Shown here: positions 7,501 through 14,360 of the stretch, piece after piece
Layout: each line of letters starts with the position of its first letter
Numbering within the stretch: the stretch's first letter is position 1
Source of the DNA: CAZRDB01 sp964598695
GTDB lineage: Bacteria > Armatimonadota > Zipacnadia > UBA1398
DNA length: 18,695 bases
Direction: 5' to 3'
Assembly (NCBI GenBank): GCA_964598695.1
Contig: CAZRDB010000091.1
Coordinates: 1-18,695, forward strand
Program-made: the position numbers and the translations under genes
The notes under the pieces: model-generated
Database searches by the model: none
What the model saw: the letters and a program-made list of their open reading frames with translations, nothing else
Told to the model about the DNA's origin: nothing

Positions 7501-9418
7501 GACCTGCGTGACCCTCGTGCTGATCACGTTCACGGTGCTGAGCTTCAGCTCGGTTCGGTCGGGGACGCGGATCAACCGGCTCGAGCGGCCCGGAGCGCCC
7601 TCGTACACGGGGATCCTGGTCCGCGACAAGGTCTGGATGCAGCTCGAGGACACGATCCCGGAGGTCATGCGCAACGAGTGGGGCGAGCGGTACGTCGTCT
7701 CGCCCCGATCGTGGGTCGTCTCGGGCGACATCACCAAGAAGGGCAACTACGACCTCGCGCGGTACGCGGCGGACAAGCTCCCCCCCGCGCCGCCACCCGC
7801 CGAGGGCGCTGCCCCGCAGACTCCCGGAGCGTTCACGGTCCATGCGCTCCTGGGCCTCTCCGACCGGGAGCCGGCCGTCTCCGGGCTCGACCGGCGCCTC
7901 CTGCCCGGCGGCCGCTGGTTTCGGGCCGACGACGGCAACGTCTGCATCCTGCCGGCCTCGGTCGCCGACCGGCTAGGCATCTCGGCGGAGGACATCGGGC
8001 ACTGGCAAGCCCAGGCGGACTCGCCCCCGCCCGACGACACTCCCCCGGCCGAGGCGGCCCGGACGGCCTCAGCGCGGCTCGCGCGGCGGGCGGAGGCGTT
8101 CGGGCCTCGCGCCCCCCTCGTCTCGCTCAGCGGGAGCTGGTACGAGGTCGTGGGGATCCTCCCCGACGAGGACCTCGCCGCTCCGGCGGAGGGGTCGGAC
8201 CGCGGATTCCGCGACCTCGACGGCGAGGCGATCCTCCCCGTCGACTACAGCCAGCTCAAGCCGGAGGTGCTGAACCTCGTCCGCGAGATGATGAGCCAGC
8301 GGTTCCGGCTGGGCCGCGGCGGTCTGGCGTCGCTCGTGCAGGAGTATCAGCACTACACGGCCCCGGAGGCGATGTTGGTCCCCTACGCCCAGTGCATCCG
8401 CCTGGGAGGAACCACGCGTTCCGTCGCGATCGCGATCGGCTCAGCCGAGCAGACCGAGACGCTCGTCGCGCAGTATATGGAGCGGCTCGCGGTGAGCCTG
8501 TACGCCACGAGCCCCGGGCCGGATGGCGCACCGCGCGTCCACCTGCTCAGCTCGATCGGCAGCAAGTCGCTCGACGGGATGGAAACGCTCATCGTGCCGA
8601 TCCTGATCGCGGCGCTCATCGTGCTGAACACGATGCTCGGCTCGGTGTGGGAGCGCGTGAAGGAGATTCACATCTTCAGCTCCGTCGGACTCTCGCCGAC
8701 CCACGTGGGCGCGTTGTTCCTCGCGGAGTCCTGCGTCTACGCGAACATCGGCGCGATCCTCGGTTACCTGATCGGGCAGGGCCTCACGAAGGTGCTGATC
8801 CTAACGGGCAGCCTGGGGCCGGTGCAGACCAACTACAGCTCACTGGCCGCGGTGTTCTCCACGGTGATCGTGCTCGCCACCGTGCTGCTCTCGACGCTGT
8901 GGCCGGCGCGCAAGGCGGCGCAGATCGCGGTTCCTGACATCGAGCGACGCTGGCGCCTGCCGGATCCCGAGGGCGACCGGATGTCGATCCGGCTCCCGTT
9001 CACGGTGACGGGGCGCGATGCGCCGGCCTCGAACGCCTTCCTGCTCGAGTTCCTCGAGGCCTACGTCGGCTACGCGGGGGGGGACTTCCTCGCCGAGGAA
9101 GTGCGGCTCGAAGCGTGGGACTCCTACCACGGAGCCGGCTATGCCCTGCGGGCCCGGGTGTGGCTCGCCCCCTACGACCTCGGGGTGAGCCAGACGGTCG
9201 CGCTGCACACGGAGCCGACGGGGGAGCACCGGATCTACGAGCTGCGACTGGAGCTGGAGCGTCGGGCCGGCGATGTCAGCTCGTGGCGGAAGACGAACTG
9301 GCAGTTCCTGAACCTGCTGCGGAAGCAGTTCCTGATCTGGCGGACCCTCTCGGCCGACCACAAGGAGGGGTACGCCCTGCGCGCCCTCGGGCTCACCGAG
9401 GACGCCCCACCGCCCTAG
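4517..9418 (+). CDS. Exported M28-peptidase-like domain fused to an FtsX/MacB-type ABC permease
   Basis: The 1633-residue protein starts at ATG 4517 after AGGAGG (4501-4506, 10-nt spacer) and opens with a signal peptide (ALLLLVSAWLAGPSHA). Residues about 95-215 look like a PA insert. An M28-like peptidase domain spans about 30-560, with a charged helical insertion at about 325-410. Normal M28 zinc ligands are mostly gone: YYDS replaces HYDS, GAEQACG replaces DNASG, and GHFLNL replaces the AEELGL segment with its catalytic Glu. Residues about 590-700 contain a carboxypeptidase-regulatory-like beta-sandwich (VPGALVVIRG). Three helices (about 866-888, 899-917, 925-948) precede the FtsX helix near 990-1010. 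A periplasmic loop (about 1015-1355) and three permease helices (about 1357-1375, 1399-1420, 1440-1461) follow. The last ~170 residues form a soluble domain. FtsX permeases need an ATPase partner; none is encoded in this window. The function is probably substrate handling or mechanical signalling across the inner membrane, but this is inferred. Confidence 0.88.
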   Translation: MAWRFGRAQWALLLLVSAWLAGPSHAGFGGVDYEPRIRGDIDALSALGSRVAGYPGAERAERYVRGRLEGLGFTGIRTQEFDLVAPVDLGSRLTLGSGEGVPLHAVWPNLVVGSTVVDDGADRPVVYGGAGSLDELDGLPLEGSIVLLEFNCGTRWLNAAMFGAKAVVFLEPEETTRQDASEKFSRVPVDFPRYYLRRDEGASLVARVRSAPPGTVTARLASRVEWRETPARTLLVEIPGADPALAGETILLQAYYDSMSVVPSIAPGAEQACGIAGLLAIAEALRAHPPGRSVLLVASPGHFLNLAGMRNLADVLGAKGRRPGDQQATYRAGVNEVRKSIARLETGLSDTRLRRDKIRQLAASADPDDIARYQLELTQRGEVDFAREIARAERQAALLRQDLELMEWLSATEHIPLTVSLDLTSHSRQFGVAFCGHYYGDSAAIRFLSPLGKELTSVAESVATERGWSADRLWFDGTNPKQERNWWDYFPGRIGFESEMILQAGRPAITLATGGDSRAVFDTPLDTADQVDVASVAFQAEGIAEILHRFCSDPELDRTAFKRTKRVKMTDKLQPQVGRVLEFVRASSFLPQTPVPGALVVIRGSAKGLMGVRTDLMTFADGAGCFRLQGHQNGATVDAYYLDPSTGRVRYAPDLGPEGERKFSRSIGARGRMDRPIILFPCESLSLFDLVDQRYLQTLERVYVYDARTDAEPLSYGYEVPLFAPPAGETGVSVEPCAVVFAEEGQSVKIALGMGLMGARMLLLNATPEAPEGRGFVMGARDRVPFTVLQAARDMAALDGKRIHDFVSKGVKDPQVESLHAAAAERLALVDDHLGRHEYAAAASLARAAWAYESTAYPNVQRTARDVVYGVVFYLALVLAFTYFVERLLVSAARVPQRVAWTGGIFAAVFGLLYLVHPAFDLAVNPMIILLAFVILTLAVIVVAIVIGKFNEQLERLKQELGGIHKADMSRISAAGMAFSLGVANMRRRRTRTGLTCVTLVLITFTVLSFSSVRSGTRINRLERPGAPSYTGILVRDKVWMQLEDTIPEVMRNEWGERYVVSPRSWVVSGDITKKGNYDLARYAADKLPPAPPPAEGAAPQTPGAFTVHALLGLSDREPAVSGLDRRLLPGGRWFRADDGNVCILPASVADRLGISAEDIGHWQAQADSPPPDDTPPAEAARTASARLARRAEAFGPRAPLVSLSGSWYEVVGILPDEDLAAPAEGSDRGFRDLDGEAILPVDYSQLKPEVLNLVREMMSQRFRLGRGGLASLVQEYQHYTAPEAMLVPYAQCIRLGGTTRSVAIAIGSAEQTETLVAQYMERLAVSLYATSPGPDGAPRVHLLSSIGSKSLDGMETLIVPILIAALIVLNTMLGSVWERVKEIHIFSSVGLSPTHVGALFLAESCVYANIGAILGYLIGQGLTKVLILTGSLGPVQTNYSSLAAVFSTVIVLATVLLSTLWPARKAAQIAVPDIERRWRLPDPEGDRMSIRLPFTVTGRDAPASNAFLLEFLEAYVGYAGGDFLAEEVRLEAWDSYHGAGYALRARVWLAPYDLGVSQTVALHTEPTGEHRIYELRLELERRAGDVSSWRKTNWQFLNLLRKQFLIWRTLSADHKEGYALRALGLTEDAPPP

Positions 9419-9951
9419 AGGGCGCCGGCCGCCTCGGGCGATGTGGGCGTGTAGCAGATCGTGAGGCGCACCTCGCGGCACTCGACGTCGCCGACGGCCA
9501 GCTCAGACTCCATGCGCCCGCCGAGACGGAAGCTCCGGCTCTGGGCCAGGATGGCCGTCAGCGCCTCGGTGACGTCGACGCCGCGGCTGACCGCCGGGAA
9601 CGGGAAGCCCGAGGCCGACACGCGGTCCACCACGGTGGGGTCGAGGTCCTGGCGGGGCTCCGGCGCGGCAACAATCTCGACGCTCGAGGTGAGCGTCGGC
9701 ACCAGGTTGTCGGCCTTGTAGGTGAGCCGCGCCCGCTGGATCCTGCCGACCTCGATCGCGGCCGGCAGGACCTCCACGGCCGAGTAGGTCGGCACGTGGG
9801 AGACGACCTGGAAGGTTGAGACGTACAGCACGGTCTCCGTCCCGTCGCACGTGGGGGTCGAGGAGCCGCCTGCGCAGCCGAGCACCAGCGCGCCGGCGGC
9901 GCAGACGAAGGCGCCCGCCAGCGCGAGACGAGCGGGGGTCGCGCAGGGCAT
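9415..9951 (-). CDS. Small predicted lipoprotein of unknown function
   Basis: This 178-residue protein starts at ATG 9951, preceded by AGAGGTAGGA about 6 nt upstream. It opens with a lipoprotein signal: MPCATPARLALAG, a hydrophobic run, then VLGC. The VLGC lipobox places the lipidated Cys near residue 29, and the following GGSS gives no obvious inner-membrane retention signal. The mature part is mostly beta-type (VLYVSTFQVVSH, ARLTYKADNL, SFRLGGRMESELAV, VRLTICYT). I do not recognise a family. It is the last gene of a unit with the anti-sigma factor and the outer-membrane barrel, 98 nt beyond the barrel stop, so it may be a barrel partner. Its TAG overlaps the TAG of the convergent FtsX-fusion gene within one CTAG (9415-9418). 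An in-frame upstream extension to 10380 is possible but lies inside the barrel gene and has no support. Confidence 0.75.
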   Translation of the reverse strand: MPCATPARLALAGAFVCAAGALVLGCAGGSSTPTCDGTETVLYVSTFQVVSHVPTYSAVEVLPAAIEVGRIQRARLTYKADNLVPTLTSSVEIVAAPEPRQDLDPTVVDRVSASGFPFPAVSRGVDVTEALTAILAQSRSFRLGGRMESELAVGDVECREVRLTICYTPTSPEAAGAL

Positions 9952-9980
9952 GCTCGATCCTACCTCTCGAGACAGGGGGG

Positions 9981-10049
9981 TCAGTCGGCGATCTTGCGCA
10001 CGGTGCGCACGGCCTTCTTCCACCACGAGCCGGCGTCCAGGCTGTTCAG
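9981..10049 (-). other. Coding-like in-frame extension after the barrel stop codon
   Basis: Directly after the barrel's TGA (10050-10052) the same frame stays open for 22 codons before TGA at 9981-9983, reading LNSLDAGSWWKKAVRTVRKIAD. Every codon ends in G or C, as in the genes around it. It has no start codon of its own other than CTG and no ribosome binding site. It may be the former C-terminus after a nonsense mutation, a readthrough tail, or chance. Confidence 0.4.
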
Positions 10050-13000
10050 TCAGAACGGCGTCTGGAACTCCATGTAGACCTTCGTGTGCGGGTAGTCGGC
10101 ATACGGGAGCGAGCCGACGAACGACGAGGCCTCCTGGCCCCAGGCGTTGTTTTGGCCCCAGTAGCTGTTGAGCGGGCCGGCATCGGCGAAGACCAGCGAG
10201 AAGCGCTTGCCGTTGCCCCAGTCGCGCGAGTAGCGCAGCGCGTAGGCGACGCCGAGCGGGTGGCCGACATCGGAGACCGAGAGCGACTGGCCGTAGATCG
10301 GTGAGGCGCCGCGCCAGTCGCGTACGGCCAGGCCGAGCGACTCGTTGGCCGAGAGCTTCCAGTTCAGGTCGGCGGTCCACGCGGTGAGGAGCGCGGCCGT
10401 GCGGTTGAAGCGGGTCCGCGAGCGTCCGAGCGTCAGGTTGGCGGCTCCGAAGTTGTAGGAGACCGAGTAGGTCGTGCCCCAGTTCTCGTCCCAGCTCCAG
10501 GTCGTCGGCCGCAGTGCGCTGCTCATCGGGCCGGCGAAGGCCACGTCCGACCAGTCACTGCTCTCGACGACAAAGCCGGCCGGCAGCGCGTTCTGGGCGA
10601 TGGAGGCCGAGACCGCCAGCCGGGGGGTGATGTTGCCGCTCAGTGAGTACTCCTTCGACTCGCCGCGCCACAGGAAGGGCTGGAGCTTGCCGGCGGCTTC
10701 GTTGAGCAGCGGGTTCGAGCGCCACGTGGCGGAGAGCGTCGCCGGGCCGAGTTGGGTCTTGAGCCAGGTCGTCCGGCTGACGAACTGCATCTCGTCGCCC
10801 GCCCCGTAATGCTCGAAGCCGCGCATGCCGGCCTGCAGCCGATCGCCATGGTCGTAGCGGACGGCCCACGAGTAGGACGGCCGCAGCGTGCCCCAGCGGT
10901 CGACGTGCCGGTACTGAGCGCCCTGCAGGATGATGTTGCCCAGGCCGGCGCCCGGCTTGATGAGTTGTGACGCGCCCACCCGGTAGACCTGGCCGAGCGA
11001 CTCGCCGTTGAACCGCGTGTCGGTCCAGCCGGCGCGCAGCTCGGTGCCGAGCTTGGGCAGCGTCTTCTGGTAGGTGAGCGCCGACACGCGCTGGTCGTAG
11101 TCCTGGCCGTAGCCGTTCGCGAGCGCGCCGGCCGAGGTCAGGAAGCCCTCCGCCATCGTCTGCCAGTTGTAGCTGGCGTTCCACTGGCCACCGAGGAGCT
11201 GACCGGCGAAGCCGACGGTGCGCTGTGTAGCCTCGGCGCCCTGCGAGTCACGCTGCTTCTGGTACTTCATCCCCGAGACGTTCGCGCCCTCGAAGATGCG
11301 GAAGCCGGGGACCGAGAGGGTGTTGTCGATGTAGGTGACACCCTTCGCATCGGTCCGGAAGATGCTGAACGAGCCGTCCATCGAGATCGGGCCGGCGAGC
11401 CGCATGTTGCCGAAGGTGAGCCGATGGCTCTCCGTCGGGTCGAAGTAGATGTCCTCGCTCTCGCTCCGGCTGTTCTGGTAGTCGAGCTTCACACCGAGCA
11501 GGCTGACCCCGCTTAGCGTCGTCGTGCGGTCGAGCACGGTGGGCGACTCGACGCCGGAGAGGCGGTTGAGCTGGTTCCACTGGTGCTGCGAGACGGAGAC
11601 GACCGGCGCGTTCTGTCCCCGCGAGAGCCGCTGGGTGAGGCTCAGCGTCTCGTGGGTGGTCGTGGTGTTCTCGCCCGGGTTGGTCGCGATGGTCCGGCCC
11701 GAACTCGCGTCGGTCGTGAGGCCCGAGGCCGGCGTCGTCGTGGTCAGCGTGTCCTTCGCGTAGGTGACCTCGGGGCCGCCGCGCGGAACGCGCACATCGA
11801 AGCGGTCCTGCGTCTCGGCGAAGCGCTGATGCGTGTCGAGCCGCTCCTGGGCGAACTCGCTCTTCGAATAGGTGAAGTAGCCCCCCGCCCGGAAGCCGTA
11901 GCCCTGCTGCGACAGCTCCCAGCCGGCGAACTGGCCGATGCCCGAGCGTCCCTGGTTGCCGGCGCCCTCCGCGCTCTTCCAAACGCCCGCGTAGTAGCCA
12001 CTCCACCAGGGACTGACGAGGTTGCGGCCGCCCCAGCGGTTGGCATCGGAGAGGAAGGCGGCCATGTCGGCCGCGGCGCCCGACTCGGCCACCGCGCTAT
12101 AGTTCTGGTCCATCCGCAGGTGCGAGTTCACGTACCAGAACTTGCTGGAGCTGGGGTCGCCGTACTTGATCCCGCCCCAGGTCACGTCACGGGAGGCGCC
12201 CTCGGGGGAGAGCAGCGAGGGGTCGCTGCGCGAGGCGCTGGCCGCCACGCCGCTCCCGACCATGTAGGTGCGCACGAACTCGGTCCGGTAGGAGGCGTCC
12301 CCCTCCCCGGACTCGTTCGTGACGTTGCCGTAGCTCAACTCGAGGTCGCCGAACCGCATGCTGCTGAAGCCGAAGCCGTACTCGCGCCGGCCGGCGGTCC
12401 GCATGCCCTCGATCGCGCTGAGCGCCTGCCACGCCGAGGCGGCGACGCCCGGGTTCGTCTGGCTCTCCTGGCCCCAGTAGAGCTTGACGGGGATCCCGCC
12501 GGCGGAGAGGTCGGCGCCGTTGAGGGACACGGCCTCCCCCGGGGCGCCCATGAACCCGCGCGACAGCGTGCCGGCGGCGGCGTCGCCCGAGCCGACTCGG
12601 TAGGTTACCTCGACGGCTGCCCCCGCCTCGACGGGCCGGAGGAAGCGGATCACGTAGTCGCCGGTGTCGGGCAGCCGGGCCATCGCGTAGTCGGTCGGAA
12701 GCAGGCTCATTCCGTCCACACGGACGCGCACCGTGCCCTGGATGATCTGGCTCGCGGCATCGGCCCCGGCGGCCGACAGCCGCAGCGACGAGGAGCCGTC
12801 GTGAATCTTCGGGCCATACCGCCCTGCCGTGGACTTGGTGGCCGCAGCCGCCGCGCCGGCCGTCTGGAGGCGGTCGGCCAGCGACGGGCCCGCCGGCTGC
12901 TCGGCCGCGGGATCGACGGCGGGCGCCGCAGCCGCGGGATCGGCAGCGGGAGCGGCGGCGGCCGGATCCGGCGCGGGGTCCGCCGGAGGCGGATCCTGCG

Positions 13001-13067
13001 CCAACGCGCAGGACGCGGCCCAGAGGAGCACGGTTGCTCCGAGCGCCACCCACAACGCGTTCCGCAT
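10050..13067 (-). CDS. Large outer-membrane beta-barrel protein with Ala/Pro-rich N-terminal linker
   Basis: This 1005-residue protein starts at ATG 13067, with GGAGGT (13076-13081) 8 nt upstream; a further in-frame start at 13103 lacks such a site. The signal peptide is MRNALWVALGATVLLWAASCALA, with probable cleavage at ALA-QD. A nearby ASC could be read as a weak lipobox. A low-complexity Asp/Pro/Ala linker occupies residues about 25-61. A small beta domain follows at about 90-170 (VRVRVDGMSLLPTDYAMARL, VEVTYRVGSG). From about 190 to the end the sequence is alternating, aromatic-rich and Gly/Ser/Thr-rich, typical of transmembrane beta strands (YGFGFSSMRFGDLELSYGNV, GYGFRAGGYFTYSKSEF, SYSWAVRYDHGDRLQAGMRG). 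The chain ends in Phe (YMEFQTPF), fitting BAM-dependent outer-membrane insertion. No TonB box or plug is visible. I do not recognise the family; the role could be pore, surface structure or export. It follows the anti-sigma gene by 57 nt and precedes the lipoprotein. Confidence 0.85.
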   Translation of the reverse strand: MRNALWVALGATVLLWAASCALAQDPPPADPAPDPAAAAPAADPAAAAPAVDPAAEQPAGPSLADRLQTAGAAAAATKSTAGRYGPKIHDGSSSLRLSAAGADAASQIIQGTVRVRVDGMSLLPTDYAMARLPDTGDYVIRFLRPVEAGAAVEVTYRVGSGDAAAGTLSRGFMGAPGEAVSLNGADLSAGGIPVKLYWGQESQTNPGVAASAWQALSAIEGMRTAGRREYGFGFSSMRFGDLELSYGNVTNESGEGDASYRTEFVRTYMVGSGVAASASRSDPSLLSPEGASRDVTWGGIKYGDPSSSKFWYVNSHLRMDQNYSAVAESGAAADMAAFLSDANRWGGRNLVSPWWSGYYAGVWKSAEGAGNQGRSGIGQFAGWELSQQGYGFRAGGYFTYSKSEFAQERLDTHQRFAETQDRFDVRVPRGGPEVTYAKDTLTTTTPASGLTTDASSGRTIATNPGENTTTTHETLSLTQRLSRGQNAPVVSVSQHQWNQLNRLSGVESPTVLDRTTTLSGVSLLGVKLDYQNSRSESEDIYFDPTESHRLTFGNMRLAGPISMDGSFSIFRTDAKGVTYIDNTLSVPGFRIFEGANVSGMKYQKQRDSQGAEATQRTVGFAGQLLGGQWNASYNWQTMAEGFLTSAGALANGYGQDYDQRVSALTYQKTLPKLGTELRAGWTDTRFNGESLGQVYRVGASQLIKPGAGLGNIILQGAQYRHVDRWGTLRPSYSWAVRYDHGDRLQAGMRGFEHYGAGDEMQFVSRTTWLKTQLGPATLSATWRSNPLLNEAAGKLQPFLWRGESKEYSLSGNITPRLAVSASIAQNALPAGFVVESSDWSDVAFAGPMSSALRPTTWSWDENWGTTYSVSYNFGAANLTLGRSRTRFNRTAALLTAWTADLNWKLSANESLGLAVRDWRGASPIYGQSLSVSDVGHPLGVAYALRYSRDWGNGKRFSLVFADAGPLNSYWGQNNAWGQEASSFVGSLPYADYPHTKVYMEFQTPF
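12888..12968 (-). repeat. Three imperfect 9-residue (27-bp) Ala/Pro repeats in the barrel linker
   Basis: Residues 34-60 of the barrel protein read DPAAAAPAA, DPAAAAPAV and DPAAEQPAG in tandem. This is a flexible periplasmic-type linker between the signal peptide and the first folded domain. The number of copies is likely to vary between strains. Confidence 0.75.
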
Positions 13068-13124
13068 CGGATCGTACCTCCGTTCCCGAGATGCCGCCCT
13101 CACGGGCGACGGGGGGATTCCGAA

Positions 13125-14228
13125 CTAGTAAAGACCGGCCGACATCCCCGGTTCAAACGCCGCCTCCGGTCCCGCGGTGGCGGCCGAGGCCGGAACCGAG
13201 ACCGCCTTCACGACCACCGGCCCCTTGCCGGGCGTTGCCGCGGCCGAACCGGACGTCGGGGCCGGCAACCCCGAGACGACCTGGGTCCAGCCCTCCAGCT
13301 TGAGCCCGAGCGGCGCCTGCGACCCCTTCGGGGCCGGCGGCGGGGCCGTGGTCTCCGTGGCGCGCTCCTCCGGCGCACTCGCGCCGGAAGGCGGCACATT
13401 GGACACGAGAACCGCCGGGCCACTGTGGGCCGAGGGAGCCGGAGCACGGCGAGAGACCCGCCGATGGACCACGTCGCGTCCGCGAGAGGCGAGCGCAACT
13501 GCCTCGTAGGACGCCGGGGCGGCGGGCTGGGTTCCCTTCCCGATCTCGGGGAGTCCTTCCGTGGTCGCGGGCTCGACGGAAGCGCGATCGACCAACACGG
13601 CTTCCTCGACCCGCGCGAGCTGCATCGGGCCGGCCGGAGGCGACGAGGAACGGAGCGACCACATGCCGCCCAGGCCCAGCGCGAGCGTCGCGACGGCGGC
13701 CGCCACGGCGGCAACCCCGCGGAGACCGCGATGGAAGCGCGCGGCGGGGCGCGGGCCGAAGCGCGCCTGGCCGCTCAGCTCCGCGAGCGACTCACAAAGC
13801 GACCCGGCGGGCTCGACCCGGAGGCCGCGTAGCCGAGCATCGAGCGCCACGAGGGTGCGGAACTCGCCGGCGCACGGGAGGCAGGAGCGCAGGTGGCTTC
13901 GGACGGCCTGCCTGCTGTCGCGCTCGAGTTCCTCATCGAGCAGCGCCGAGAGATCGGGCCACGTGAGGTAGCACTCATCGCGCACCTCGCGCGGCTGGTC
14001 CACCAGGAGATCCGAGACCCTGGCCTGCCACCCCTCGCGCGGCTCGAGTGCGCAGCCATCCCGCAGGGCGTCCTCCCACCGCGCGGGCAGGAGGAGGGCC
14101 TCCAGCAGGCTGTCGCGACACGCCGGACAGCGGTCGGCATGGTTCTCGAAGCGGGCACGCAGCGAGGTCTCGAGGCTGCCCTCGAGGTAGTCTCCGCGAA
14201 GCTGTGCAAAGCGCTCGCACGTCATCAT
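13125..14228 (-). CDS. Membrane anti-sigma factor with two zinc-finger (zf-HC2) domains
   Basis: This 367-residue protein starts at ATG 14228 after GGGAGG with an 11-nt spacer. A longer start at 14261 adds only residues unlike the family. Two anti-sigma zinc-finger modules are visible, each Cys...His-x3-Cys-x2-Cys. The first is C4, H30, C34, C37 (NHADRCPAC). The second is C86, H112, C116, C119 (SHLRSCLPC). One membrane helix spans about 171-192 (VAAVAAAVATLALGLGGMW). The remaining ~175 residues are extracytoplasmic and rich in Pro, Ala, Ser and Thr. Proteins of this class hold an ECF sigma factor at the membrane until a signal releases it. No sigma factor gene lies beside it; the upstream neighbour is a glycoside-hydrolase-like gene. 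It heads a unit with the outer-membrane barrel (57 nt downstream) and the lipoprotein, so envelope-linked regulation is likely. Family assignment is firm; the partner and signal are unknown. Confidence 0.85.
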   Translation of the reverse strand: MMTCERFAQLRGDYLEGSLETSLRARFENHADRCPACRDSLLEALLLPARWEDALRDGCALEPREGWQARVSDLLVDQPREVRDECYLTWPDLSALLDEELERDSRQAVRSHLRSCLPCAGEFRTLVALDARLRGLRVEPAGSLCESLAELSGQARFGPRPAARFHRGLRGVAAVAAAVATLALGLGGMWSLRSSSPPAGPMQLARVEEAVLVDRASVEPATTEGLPEIGKGTQPAAPASYEAVALASRGRDVVHRRVSRRAPAPSAHSGPAVLVSNVPPSGASAPEERATETTAPPPAPKGSQAPLGLKLEGWTQVVSGLPAPTSGSAAATPGKGPVVVKAVSVPASAATAGPEAAFEPGMSAGLY

Positions 14229-14300
14229 CGATATCAGTGCCTCCCACCACCGTGGCACCATCGCGCCGACCCTCCCCGGGGCTCAACCCATTTAGACTCG

Positions 14301-14326
14301 CGACCGAGACGCCGGTTGCTCGGTCG
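14301..14326 (-). terminator. Hairpin between the GH-like gene and the anti-sigma gene
   Basis: CGACCGAG (14301-14308) and CTCGGTCG (14319-14326) form an 8-bp perfect stem with a 10-nt loop. It lies 35 nt beyond the stop of the GH-like gene and about 70 nt before the anti-sigma start. There is no T-run on the minus strand, so it could be a factor-dependent terminator or an attenuator. Nothing else is apparent in 14229-14360. Confidence 0.4.
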
Positions 14327-14360
14327 TGAGGCCGATCCGCCCGGCTCGCGCGGCGGGATC

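Noticed and set aside
4499..7843. 1114-codon open frame on the minus strand opposite the FtsX fusion
   Set aside because: It is rich in Arg, Glu, Asp, His, Leu and Gly with no domains, signal or ribosome binding site. It is antisense to a gene with clear motifs and arises from GC-rich codon bias.
9952..10380. Upstream extension of the lipoprotein frame
   Set aside because: It would overlap the barrel gene and hide the lipoprotein signal in the middle of a protein; ATG 9951 has its own ribosome binding site and lipobox.
13095..13108. Small hairpin CGCCC-TCAC-GGGCG between the anti-sigma and barrel genes
   Set aside because: A 5-bp GC stem is expected by chance at this base composition.
11583..13832. 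749-codon open frame on the plus strand opposite the barrel and anti-sigma genes
   Set aside because: It runs across two real genes and their intergenic gap, is Arg/Gly-rich and has no motif support.
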